Source: Candidatus Aciduliprofundum sp.
GTDB taxonomy: Archaea; Thermoplasmatota; Thermoplasmata; Thermoplasmatales; Aciduliprofundaceae
Direction: 5' to 3'
DNA length: 16,309 nucleotides
Assembly: GCA_015523135.1 (NCBI GenBank)
Contig: WAKY01000052.1
Span: forward strand, 1-16,309
Shown: piece by piece, positions 7,761 to 14,100 of the stretch
How positions within the stretch are numbered: position 1 is the stretch's first letter
Layout of the letters: the number at the start of each line of letters is the position of its first letter
The notes under the pieces: generated by a model
Told to the model about the DNA's origin: nothing
The model's input: only the letters and a program-made list of their open reading frames with translations
Database searches by the model: none
Made by a program: the position numbers and the translations under genes

Positions 7761-8840
7761 TTATTCAACTTTCATCAATTTATATTTTCCATATCCCACT
7801 AGCACTTTGTAATATCCCCTGAATTTTTGGGCATTTTCTAAATCAATTCTCAATTTTTTCAGTTCTCTTATTTTTCTCGAAGTAGCCACGATTATAATGT
7901 TTTCCTTTCCAACCTTTTCTAAAACTCTCTCACTAAATTGTTGGTTACCGCGCCCGAATATGAATCCTTGAGAGCCAATTGGCGTGATGACTATCTTTAC
8001 CTTTGGGTATTTCTCAATCAATTCTAAAATCTCATTCTCGCTTAAGTCCTTTGCAATTATTTTTCCATTGTAGAGTGCATCTACGCCAAGAAGAGTTTTC
8101 TCCAAGCCCAAAACTTCTGCAATTTTAGCTACAGTGGTTCCAGCACCAAGAAGATAAAGAGTGTCCTTCTCAATATTCTCTACGAAAAACTCGGCGAGCC
8201 ATCTCTTATCCTCTTCTTCCTCGCTACCAACATACTCACTCTTGCTGCTTTGAATTAAATCCTCCACATAGGGAGTTTTTGCATAGCCGAATAATTTTAT
8301 TCTCAATTTATTTTTTCTGTAAGCATTTTCATCAATGTCTAGCACTTCAGAATCCATTAATTTTGCTCCTCCCTCTAAAAATTTCATAACGACTTTTGCC
8401 GCTTTTTCAGGATTTACTGCGAAGATTGAAGAGTACATTTTAACACCACTGGGCACACCTAAAACGGGTATTTTTGAATCTGCAACTTTTACAACATCCC
8501 TTGCAGTTCCATCGCCGCCTACAAAAACAATGAGCTCTGCATTTTCCTTCATAAATTCCCCTACTGCTTCCTTTGTATCCTTTGCGCTCGTGGTTTTGGG
8601 AGCTTTATACACAACCCTGTATGGAAAATTGAAATCTTTTAGAACATCTTCTCCCATTTTTCCAGATGCTGTTATAAATTCAATATCTCCTTTCAAATTT
8701 TTTAGAAATTCCCTTGCTCTTTTTGCCGCTATGGGCTTTGCTCCCCTCTTTATTGCCTCTTCCAAAACTTCATCTGTTCCTTTTAGCCCCACACGCCCGC
8801 CCATCCCTGCAATGGGGTTAATCACGAATCCTATCAGCAT
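7761..8840 (-). CDS. NAD-kinase-like protein (COG3199 / ATP-NAD kinase fold)
   Basis: Members of this branch are predicted to phosphorylate NAD with ATP or polyphosphate, but few have been tested and the true substrate may differ. Seen: NPIAGMGG at 8-15; the signature GGDGTARD at 108-115 (GGDGT is the NAD/diacylglycerol kinase phosphate-binding motif); GVPSGVKMYSSIF at 128-140; LLGAGTTVAKIAEVLG and a VDALYNGK strand in the second half; and ITPIGSQGFIFGRGNQQFS near 287-305. At 359 aa it is longer than classic NAD kinases, as expected for COG3199. The ATG at 8838-8840 has the Shine-Dalgarno site GAGGTGGTG at 8845-8853, and the reading frame overlaps the end of ksgA by 23 bp. This suggests translational coupling at the end of the ribosomal operon. 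Confidence 0.8.
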   Translation of the reverse strand: MLIGFVINPIAGMGGRVGLKGTDEVLEEAIKRGAKPIAAKRAREFLKNLKGDIEFITASGKMGEDVLKDFNFPYRVVYKAPKTTSAKDTKEAVGEFMKENAELIVFVGGDGTARDVVKVADSKIPVLGVPSGVKMYSSIFAVNPEKAAKVVMKFLEGGAKLMDSEVLDIDENAYRKNKLRIKLFGYAKTPYVEDLIQSSKSEYVGSEEEEDKRWLAEFFVENIEKDTLYLLGAGTTVAKIAEVLGLEKTLLGVDALYNGKIIAKDLSENEILELIEKYPKVKIVITPIGSQGFIFGRGNQQFSERVLEKVGKENIIIVATSRKIRELKKLRIDLENAQKFRGYYKVLVGYGKYKLMKVE

Positions 8841-9549
8841 AATTCACCACCTCGCAAATCTCCTCCGGGGTTAATTCTTCCACCCTTTTATCTCCGTAAG
8901 GCACTTCGCCTAGTATATTTTTTATCTTTTTTCTCCTTTGCTCAAAGAGTTTGCGTACAAATTCATCCAATTTATCCTTATTGTAGCAAAATCTATTCTT
9001 TTTCACGATTTCCACAATTGCAGAATCAACCTTTGGCACAGGTCTGAAATTTCCCTTCTTTACCCTTTTCAATATCTTTGCCTCACCGTTGTAGTACATC
9101 ATAACGCTTAGCCTCCCATATTTCTTGCTTCCCGGCTCTGCAACCAAACGCTCAGCGAATTCATATTGAAGCATAAGTATGCCCTTCTCAAAATCATACT
9201 CTAAAATTTTGAAGAGGAGAGGCGAGGAAATATGATAGGGAATATTAGCCACAACCTTTGTGAATCTCGGAAAATCAACTTTCAAAGCATCTCCGCATAT
9301 AAGATGCAATCTACCACCCCCTATATCATCTTGGAAAGTTATTTTTAGGTATTCGCACAGTGTTTTGTCAATTTCAATAGCGTAAACTTTGCCCTTCTCT
9401 AAAAGCTTGCCAGTGAGAATACCCTTGCCTGGACCTATCTCCAAGATTGTATCTTCTGGCTTTATATCTGCCTCCTTTACAATATACTCTGCAATTTTCG
9501 GATTAACCAATAAATTCTGGCTGTAACGGGGCATCAGCTCCAAATGCAT
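8818..9549 (-). CDS. ksgA: KsgA/Dim1, 16S rRNA dimethyladenosine methyltransferase
   Basis: It uses SAM to dimethylate the two adjacent adenines in the 3'-terminal hairpin of 16S rRNA, a late step in small-subunit assembly. Seen: SQNLLVNP at 10-17, the SAM-binding motif I EIGPGKG at 37-43, the acidic end of strand 2 AIEID at 57-61, GDALKVDF at 86-93, the catalytic NIPY at 102-105 (family N(I/L)PY), and the rRNA-binding region with NFRPVPKVDSAIVE about 165-180. At 243 aa it is slightly short; the C-terminal domain is compact. The start is ATG at 9547-9549, 50 bp after the DUF655 stop. No clear Shine-Dalgarno site is seen, so the start is supported mainly by homology. Synteny with rpl21e-rpoF-DUF655 is standard in archaea. 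Confidence 0.93.
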   Translation of the reverse strand: MHLELMPRYSQNLLVNPKIAEYIVKEADIKPEDTILEIGPGKGILTGKLLEKGKVYAIEIDKTLCEYLKITFQDDIGGGRLHLICGDALKVDFPRFTKVVANIPYHISSPLLFKILEYDFEKGILMLQYEFAERLVAEPGSKKYGRLSVMMYYNGEAKILKRVKKGNFRPVPKVDSAIVEIVKKNRFCYNKDKLDEFVRKLFEQRRKKIKNILGEVPYGDKRVEELTPEEICEVVNYADRIRD

Positions 9550-9599
9550 TTTGGGTATTAAAAGAATTGTTATGTTTGAAATGAAAGTTCTTATACCTC

Positions 9600-10154
9600 T
9601 TACCTCGCCACGAATATCTTGTACTTCTCGTGTCTGTGCTGCAATTCGTAGAGAATGCGGTTCACAATTAATTTGACAGGATGATGTGTGAGCTTAACCC
9701 TATTGCGAAGATCCTCGAAATCTTTGAAGGGCCCCTTCTTTCTCTCCTCAAGTATGGCCCACATGGTTTTCTTACCTAATCCAGGAAGAAGTTCAAGCAT
9801 ATGAAGCCTTGTAGTTATTGGATGTGCCTCGTTGAAGAATTTGATGAAGAAATCTTCTCTGTTCTTCACTATATCCTCTAAAACATACGGAAGTTCACTC
9901 TTTGCCGCGTGAGTGAGCTCATCATATGCAATTCTTCTCTTCACATGCTCAATTTTCTCCCTTTTGCTCAAATCCTTACCTATGTATACTCTCTCTCCGA
10001 TTATAATTGAAACGTTTGGTTTAGGTATTAATTCAAAGAGTTTGAACTCATTATCTCCAACAGCTATTGCAAGGGGAGTCCTTTTAAAACTTTTTTCTTC
10101 AGCCCTACCTTGTGGTAAATAATCCAAAATATATGCATAATCTTCCAATTTCAA
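9600..10154 (-). CDS. DUF655 protein, predicted RNA-binding (S1-like plus HhH)
   Basis: This conserved archaeal protein is always found beside rpoF and ksgA. Its exact function is unproven, and a role with ribosome or tRNA is inferred. Seen: N-terminal KLEDYAYILDYLPQG (2-16), a beta-rich stretch (25-65) matching the family's OB/S1-like part, then LLPGLGKKTMWAILEERKKGPF at about 121-142. The latter is a helix-hairpin-helix nucleic-acid-binding motif. The C-terminus is basic and His-rich. The start is TTG at 10152-10154: the in-frame codon three positions upstream is the rpoF stop, so no earlier start exists, and no ATG follows within the conserved N-terminus. A G-run GGGGG at 10156-10160 can serve as Shine-Dalgarno. 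Confidence 0.9.
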   Translation of the reverse strand: MKLEDYAYILDYLPQGRAEEKSFKRTPLAIAVGDNEFKLFELIPKPNVSIIIGERVYIGKDLSKREKIEHVKRRIAYDELTHAAKSELPYVLEDIVKNREDFFIKFFNEAHPITTRLHMLELLPGLGKKTMWAILEERKKGPFKDFEDLRNRVKLTHHPVKLIVNRILYELQHRHEKYKIFVAR

Positions 10155-10160
10155 ACCCCC

Positions 10161-10475
10161 TTAGATGTATTTGGCCACAATATCCAGAATCTTCTTTATA
10201 TCTTCGGGGGGAAGAACTATTTTCTCCTTAGTATAAAGAACCCTAACTTGGTCTGGATGTATTGGCAGAATATCCGCAATCTTTACCGCATGCCTCTCAT
10301 CTACAAAATCAAGCTGCATAAGCTCCTCCACAAGCTTTCTAGAATCTTCGGCGCTTAGCTTTGCAAATTCTTCAGCATGAGCTAAGGCAGATTTTTGCAT
10401 AGAATTTAAATCCCTCTTCTCATTCTCCTCTCTCAGGATATCCTTAACCTCCGCAAGGGTGAGGTATTTTTTCAT
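10161..10475 (-). CDS. rpoF: RNA polymerase subunit F (Rpo4/Rpb4)
   Basis: Rpo4 forms the stalk of archaeal RNA polymerase with Rpo7; it helps open-complex formation and termination. Seen: N-terminal YLTLAEVKDIL (4-14), a helical middle with MQKSALAHAEEFAKLS, and the HRDC-like end with DERHAVKIADILPIHPDQVRVLYTKE, which is the most conserved part of the family. At 104 aa it has the expected size. The ATG at 10473-10475 overlaps the rpl21e stop by one base (TAATG), and AAGGTGA at 10480-10486 is its Shine-Dalgarno site inside rpl21e. The two are therefore translationally coupled. Confidence 0.93.
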   Translation of the reverse strand: MKKYLTLAEVKDILREENEKRDLNSMQKSALAHAEEFAKLSAEDSRKLVEELMQLDFVDERHAVKIADILPIHPDQVRVLYTKEKIVLPPEDIKKILDIVAKYI

Positions 10476-10765
10476 TACTTCACCTTCCTAAGGTGCACAG
10501 GATGCACAATAAGTGTCTTATACTTTCCACCATCTCTAATCCTAACTTTATAAGCGTGACCTTGCATTCCAACAATCTCACCAGTATAACCATGAAAACG
10601 ATGGTGCGGGAAACCTTTATGCACAGAGGGATCTATAACTATGGATGCTTTTTCTCCAATCTCATATTTAGCAAGGTATCTACGAATAGGAACCATACCT
10701 CTCTCCCTAACTTTCTTCCTCATCTTCTTACGCGACCTTGCTCTTGGACCATGTGACATCTTCAT
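10475..10765 (-). CDS. rpl21e: Large ribosomal subunit protein L21e
   Basis: This is an archaeal/eukaryotic 50S protein. Seen: a strongly basic N-terminus SHGPRARSRKKMRKK, then the SH3-like barrel with YEIGEKASIVIDPSVHKGFPHHRFHGYTGEIVG and the end KTLIVHPVHLRKVK, all typical of L21e. It is 96 aa. Two start codons are possible: ATG at 10763-10765 (M1) and ATG at 10757-10759 (M3, giving MSHGPR). The Shine-Dalgarno-like GGGTGA at 10771-10776 lies 5 nt from the first and 11 nt from the second, so M1 is slightly favoured. It is the first gene of the operon rpl21e-rpoF-DUF655-ksgA-NAD-kinase-like. Confidence 0.95.
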   Translation of the reverse strand: MKMSHGPRARSRKKMRKKVRERGMVPIRRYLAKYEIGEKASIVIDPSVHKGFPHHRFHGYTGEIVGMQGHAYKVRIRDGGKYKTLIVHPVHLRKVK

Positions 10766-10803
10766 TTAAATCACCCTTATGGAGTGGGTATAAAAGATAT
10801 GCC

Positions 10804-10812
10804 ATATATAAG
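10804..10812 (-). promoter_or_regulatory. TATA box of the rpl21e operon
   Basis: The minus strand reads AAAACTTATATATGG, a strong TATA match, centred near 10808. Initiation about 26 bp downstream (near 10782) would give a leader of about 16 nt that includes the ribosome-binding site GGGTGA at 10771-10776. A second AT-rich element (TTTTATA, near 10790) is less well placed. Confidence 0.6.
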
Positions 10813-10818
10813 TTTTCC

Positions 10819-12054
10819 TTATACAACTCTTCTAAAATCATCTAACTTACCTAAGGGCGCTGTTGCATCTATACCAATCTTCGTTGTTAAATGCTCCTTG
10901 CCGTATGAGCTTGGATCTAAAGAGCTGCCGCGAACTTTCTTATAAATTACCATATCTCTATCCCCTTGGAACCTTGTCGCTATGGCAAACTCTACATCTT
11001 GCATATTGTGAATATCTATGTCTTCATCCACTATAACCACATGCTTCAAACTCTTATGTCCCTCAAACGCTCCATCTATTGCCTTCTTTCCATCCTTTTC
11101 ATTCTTCTTTTTTATTTTCACAACCCCATGGAGCCACGAGCATCCGCCGGGAGTGAGATATACATCTAGAACATTCACCCCCGCATTCTTTATGGCCCTG
11201 TAAATTGTTGGTTCCCGAGGCATGCCCATGAGATTGTAGTGCTCGTAGCCACCCGATAAAAGAAGATGGAATATGGGATTGCCACGATGATAGAATTTCT
11301 CAAACACCACCACGGGCTGCTTGCGAACAATATCATATGTGCCTGTAATATCTACGAATGGTCCCTCATCCACATACTCGTTTATTATTCTTCCTTCCAG
11401 CACAATTTCAGAATTGTAGGGTACGAGGATTCCATTGGGAAGACGCATAACTTCCTCTTCTCTACCAAGAGCATTTAGCTTCATAGCAGAAGATATGCGC
11501 AATTCCTCCTGCTCGGAAGATGTGGCAGCTGCAAGGAGCATGCTTGGCTCGTTGCCTATTGTAACTGCGATTTTCAGCTCTTCCCCATGCTCCATGGCAT
11601 CCACATACATCTTGTAAAGATCTCTTGGCACCAGGCGAATGGCTGCTCTCTGCTCATCTAAAAGCATCATACGATGGAAAGATGCATTTCTCTTCCCCCC
11701 ATATTCTGCATATACTATCGCTGAGGTTATATATCTGCCCCCATCTTTGGGATAGTATTTTGGAAATGGAAAATCTAATAATGAGAAATCCTCGCTGCGC
11801 ATATCAAAATCAACAATTTTGTAATCTTTTGGCTCTTCTATGCTTTTGAGCAAGAGGGGAAGCATTTGCATATTAAAGAACACTTCAAATCTCCATCTCT
11901 CGCTCCAGAGATTGGCTACTGCATTGTATCCATTTATATCTTCAAAATAGAGAATTTTCTTTCTCTCCTTCTTCATCTCCTGGGCCACTTCCTCCAAGCT
12001 TAAGCCCTTAAAATTCAACACATCTCCAAAGAGTTCTATGTAATCGGCAAGCAT
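10819..12054 (-). CDS. UbiD-family prenyl-FMN-dependent decarboxylase (possible anhydromevalonate phosphate decarboxylase)
   Basis: UbiD enzymes decarboxylate unsaturated acids using prenylated FMN made by UbiX. Seen: DEQRAAIRLVPRDLY at 133-147 with R140 as the likely catalytic arginine; EGPFVDITGTYD at 230-241, giving E230 and D235 at the positions of the two catalytic acids (the second is Asp where many have Glu); PGGCSWLHGVV near 302-312; and DEDIDIHNMQDVEFAIATRFQGDRD at 343-367, which binds metal and cofactor. At 411 aa it is shorter than UbiD proper, as in archaeal homologues. Known: in many archaea such a protein is the anhydromevalonate phosphate decarboxylase of the mevalonate route. 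Inferred: that role here, from the nearby ether-lipid genes; another aromatic or enoic acid is possible. The ATG at 12052-12054 has a TATA box 26 bp upstream, so it can be transcribed apart from the thiolase gene. Confidence 0.85.
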   Translation of the reverse strand: MLADYIELFGDVLNFKGLSLEEVAQEMKKERKKILYFEDINGYNAVANLWSERWRFEVFFNMQMLPLLLKSIEEPKDYKIVDFDMRSEDFSLLDFPFPKYYPKDGGRYITSAIVYAEYGGKRNASFHRMMLLDEQRAAIRLVPRDLYKMYVDAMEHGEELKIAVTIGNEPSMLLAAATSSEQEELRISSAMKLNALGREEEVMRLPNGILVPYNSEIVLEGRIINEYVDEGPFVDITGTYDIVRKQPVVVFEKFYHRGNPIFHLLLSGGYEHYNLMGMPREPTIYRAIKNAGVNVLDVYLTPGGCSWLHGVVKIKKKNEKDGKKAIDGAFEGHKSLKHVVIVDEDIDIHNMQDVEFAIATRFQGDRDMVIYKKVRGSSLDPSSYGKEHLTTKIGIDATAPLGKLDDFRRVV

Positions 12055-12069
12055 AGTGGCATTATGTAT

Positions 12070-12936
12070 TTAATTCTTATAAGGGTTGCCGTATCTATCA
12101 CGTAACCTGCAAAAAGCACATATTTTGCCACTTGTTGGCTCTCCACATCTTTCGCATTCTTGCAGCTCTTTCCTATCCTCCGGAAAGAAATTTGCCATCT
12201 CCCAAATTGAGAGAATCATCTGGTACCTGAAATTTTTCTTTTTTGCCTCTATTTCGTAGAATATTTCTTTCCAGCCCGAGAACTTTGCCAGGGGGCATTT
12301 ATCAGAGGAGTAGGGTACATTGTTGAGCTTTACATACATCTCTATCTCCTTATCCCCTAAGAGGTAGAGAGGGCGAATCTTTGGAAGAATCTTGGGATGA
12401 GTGCTTGGAAGATAGGGAACCATGTTTCTGTTCCATGCATAGTTCTTTCCCAGAGTGTTTTTGAAGAAGAAATCTAAAAAATCATCCATATTGTGTCCCG
12501 TTGCCACGAGCTTTGCTCCATTTTCCCTTGGTACCTTGTTCATCAGGTACCTCTTCACCGTTCCGCAGGCCGAGCAGGGCTTTCTCCTTATCTCATCTAT
12601 ACCAAACCCATATTCTTCACGCAAATTAGTGACAATTAACTCTACACCATATTCTTTGCATGAATCTCTCACTAATTTCTCCATCCCATCTGAATACTTG
12701 TCAATTCCCAAGTTTATGAAATAACCGAATATGTCGTAATCTCTCTGAGCAAAGTAATGCAGGAGAACCATGCTATCTTTTCCACCGCTTAGTGCTATGG
12801 CAATTTTTCCCTCCGGCTTGTATTTCCTTAGCACTTTTTCAATTCTTCTCTCAAATAGCCTGTTAAAATCCTCCTTACAAAGATGCATACCAAATGCATA
12901 CGTAACTGCCTCTTTGCCGCAAATCTTGCAACGCAT
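12070..12936 (-). CDS. ttuA: tRNA 2-thiouridine synthase, TtuA/Ncs6 family
   Basis: It activates a tRNA uridine with ATP and replaces O2 with sulfur taken from a ubiquitin-like carrier or other donor. The target is either U54 (TtuA) or wobble U34 (Ncs6/NcsA); sequence alone does not settle which. Seen: an N-terminal zinc site (C3, C6, H18 and/or C20); the PP-loop ALSGGKDS at 48-55; the cluster-binding cysteines C121 and C124 (CSACG) and C214 (DKCPLA); ATGHNMDDFLD at 145-155; and a C-terminal zinc ribbon C261, C264, C273, C276. All catalytic cysteines are present. The ATG at 12934-12936 begins only 4 nt after the 3' end of a tRNA-Leu gene on the same strand. No Shine-Dalgarno site can exist outside the tRNA. 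Confidence 0.92.
   Translation of the reverse strand: MRCKICGKEAVTYAFGMHLCKEDFNRLFERRIEKVLRKYKPEGKIAIALSGGKDSMVLLHYFAQRDYDIFGYFINLGIDKYSDGMEKLVRDSCKEYGVELIVTNLREEYGFGIDEIRRKPCSACGTVKRYLMNKVPRENGAKLVATGHNMDDFLDFFFKNTLGKNYAWNRNMVPYLPSTHPKILPKIRPLYLLGDKEIEMYVKLNNVPYSSDKCPLAKFSGWKEIFYEIEAKKKNFRYQMILSIWEMANFFPEDRKELQECERCGEPTSGKICAFCRLRDRYGNPYKN
12076..12083 (-). promoter_or_regulatory. TATA box of the UbiD-family gene
   Basis: The perfect palindrome CTTATAAG lies inside the last codons of the thiolase gene, centred 26 bp before the ATG at 12054. It predicts a leaderless message that starts independently of the upstream gene. Confidence 0.55.
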
Positions 12937-12940
12937 AAAA

Positions 12941-13025
12941 TGCGGGGGGTGGGATTTGAACCCACGAAGGCCTACGCCACCGGATCTTAAGTCCGGCCCC
13001 TTTGGCCATGCTCGAGAACCCCCGC
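12941..13025 (-). tRNA. tRNA-Leu, anticodon UAA
   Basis: Seen on the minus strand: a 7-bp acceptor stem GCGGGGG/CCCCCGC, anticodon stem CCGGA/TCCGG closing the loop CTTAAGA (anticodon TAA, codon UUA), a long class II variable arm, a T arm GTGGG-TTCAAAT-CCCAC, and discriminator A at 12941. It is about 85 nt with no intron seen. CCA is not encoded: the bases after the discriminator are TTTT, followed directly by the ATG of the thiolase gene. The TATA-like TTTTTATC at 13049-13056 fits transcription starting at or just before the mature 5' end. Confidence 0.95.
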
Positions 13026-13048
13026 TTCTTGGGGATTATGTGATTTTA

Positions 13049-13056
13049 GATAAAAA
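13049..13056 (-). promoter_or_regulatory. TATA box of tRNA-Leu and the downstream thiolase gene
   Basis: The minus strand reads TTTTTATC, centred 27-28 bp from the mature tRNA 5' end at 13025, so the 5' leader would be very short. A second candidate is the near-palindrome at 13070-13083, which would give a leader of about 20-25 nt. Confidence 0.45.
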
Positions 13057-13072
13057 TCTTTTTGGCAATAAA

Positions 13073-13080
13073 GATTTATC
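13073..13080 (+). promoter_or_regulatory. TATA box of the pop5-like gene
   Basis: GATTTATC lies inside the near-palindrome AAAGATTTATCTTT (13070-13083), centred 26 bp before the GTG at 13102. It predicts a leaderless message. Because the element is almost symmetrical it could also direct transcription toward the tRNA. Confidence 0.5.
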
Positions 13081-13101
13081 TTTAGGCGTAATTATGTTAT
13101 C

Positions 13102-13365
13102 GTGGTTGTAAAAGATAAAATTGGAAGGCGAAGATATATATTGCTTAAAAATGAGCCAAAGGTTAGAGAGTTAATAAATGAAATTAGAAAAATTGATTCT
13201 TGGGCAAAAATTGTATATTACGATGATAATTTTGCAATATTGAGATGCAAGCATTGGTACAAGGATGAGATTTTAGAATTTTTGCACAATAATGGAATAA
13301 AAACCTATAAGACATCTGGCACGATTAAAAAAACAAAGAGAATAATGCAGGGAATTAAACCTTAA
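13102..13365 (+). CDS. rnp2: Probable RNase P protein component 2 (Pop5), very short form
   Basis: Pop5 is a protein subunit of archaeal RNase P and, with Rpp30, supports cleavage of tRNA 5' leaders by the catalytic RNA. Seen: RRRYILLK at 9-16, corresponding to the first strand of Pop5 (KRRYIAF in others); KIVYYDDNFAILRCKHWYKDEILEFL at 36-61, matching the central GI(I/L)RC strand and following helix; and TSGTIKKTKR at 71-80, which fits the C-terminal hallmark (V)SGTIKR.KRK. At 87 aa it lacks about 30 residues relative to usual 110-125 aa members, mostly between the first strand and the ILRC motif. The start is GTG at 13102-13104, supported by a TATA box 26 bp upstream. Its last 11 bp overlap the convergent GGGP synthase gene. 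The identification rests on motifs recognised by eye. Confidence 0.68.
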   Translation: MVVKDKIGRRRYILLKNEPKVRELINEIRKIDSWAKIVYYDDNFAILRCKHWYKDEILEFLHNNGIKTYKTSGTIKKTKRIMQGIKP

Positions 13366-14092
13366 TTGCCTTCACAATTTCTGAGACAGCAGCTCTTATA
13401 TCCTCTACCTCTTCCACAAGGGTTCCTGTCACAATGATATCCGCTCCTGCTTTAACGATATTTCTTGCATCCTCCGCTTTCCTTATTCCTCCTCCTACGA
13501 GCAATGGTATCTCAATCCATTCTTTAACAACTTTCACCATCACTGGAGGCACTGGCTCAGGTGCCCCACTTCCTGCTTCTAAATAAACCAACTGCATGCC
13601 AAAGTACTGGGCTGCGAGGGCATATGCGGCTGCCGTTTCTGGCTTATCCCTCCTTATCAACTCTGCCTTTCCCACCCTTCCAACGGTCATTCCAGGCTCC
13701 ACTATTATGTATCCCATTGAAATGGGCTCAATTCCAATCTTCTTTATTATTGGTGCGCCTATTGCCTGCTGCCTAATCAAATATTCCGGGCTATTTGAAT
13801 TCAGCAAGCTCATAAAGTAGATGGCATCTGCGTATTTTGAGATTACATGAGCACCACTTGGAAATATAATTATTGGAATGGGCACCTCTTCTTTTATTTT
13901 TAAAATTGTTTCATCAACTTTTTCTCTGCTTAAATCTGTGGAGCCACCTATCATTATTGCGCTAGTGCCAGCTTCATATGCCTCTCTCGCCATCTTAGCT
14001 GCCTCTTCTGCACTTTGCTCTGCAGGATCTATTAGTGTCATATGCATCTTTTGGGTGCGAATTTTATTTTTTATGTACTCTATAACTTTCAT
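13355..14092 (-). CDS. Geranylgeranylglyceryl phosphate (GGGP) synthase
   Basis: It joins geranylgeranyl diphosphate to sn-glycerol-1-phosphate, the first committed step of archaeal ether lipids. Seen: a TIM barrel with LIDPAE at 20-25 (D22 binds Mg), IMIGGST at 46-52 (phosphate site), IFPSGAHVIS at 76-85, GYIIVEPGMTVGRVG at 127-141, the substrate motif YLEAGSGAPEPV at 170-181 and the phosphate-binding VGGGIR at 199-204 with TGTLVE at 222-227. The length of 245 aa is normal. The ATG at 14090-14092 has the Shine-Dalgarno site AGGTGAT at 14096-14102, which includes the stop region of the preceding DGGGP synthase gene 8 bp away. The two consecutive pathway enzymes are therefore one operon. The last bases overlap the convergent pop5-like gene. 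Confidence 0.95.
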   Translation of the reverse strand: MKVIEYIKNKIRTQKMHMTLIDPAEQSAEEAAKMAREAYEAGTSAIMIGGSTDLSREKVDETILKIKEEVPIPIIIFPSGAHVISKYADAIYFMSLLNSNSPEYLIRQQAIGAPIIKKIGIEPISMGYIIVEPGMTVGRVGKAELIRRDKPETAAAYALAAQYFGMQLVYLEAGSGAPEPVPPVMVKVVKEWIEIPLLVGGGIRKAEDARNIVKAGADIIVTGTLVEEVEDIRAAVSEIVKAIKV

Positions 14093-14100
14093 TTTATCAC

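Noticed and set aside
8335..8874. Plus-strand open frame of 179 codons opposite the NAD-kinase-like gene and ksgA.
   Set aside because: It is antisense to two clearly conserved proteins; the Ser/Phe/Pro-rich translation is what an antisense frame of such genes gives, and no start signals are present.
12937..12940. The TTTT between tRNA-Leu and the thiolase ATG as a full terminator.
   Set aside because: Four T residues is short for an efficient archaeal terminator, and a full stop here would leave the thiolase gene with no visible promoter.
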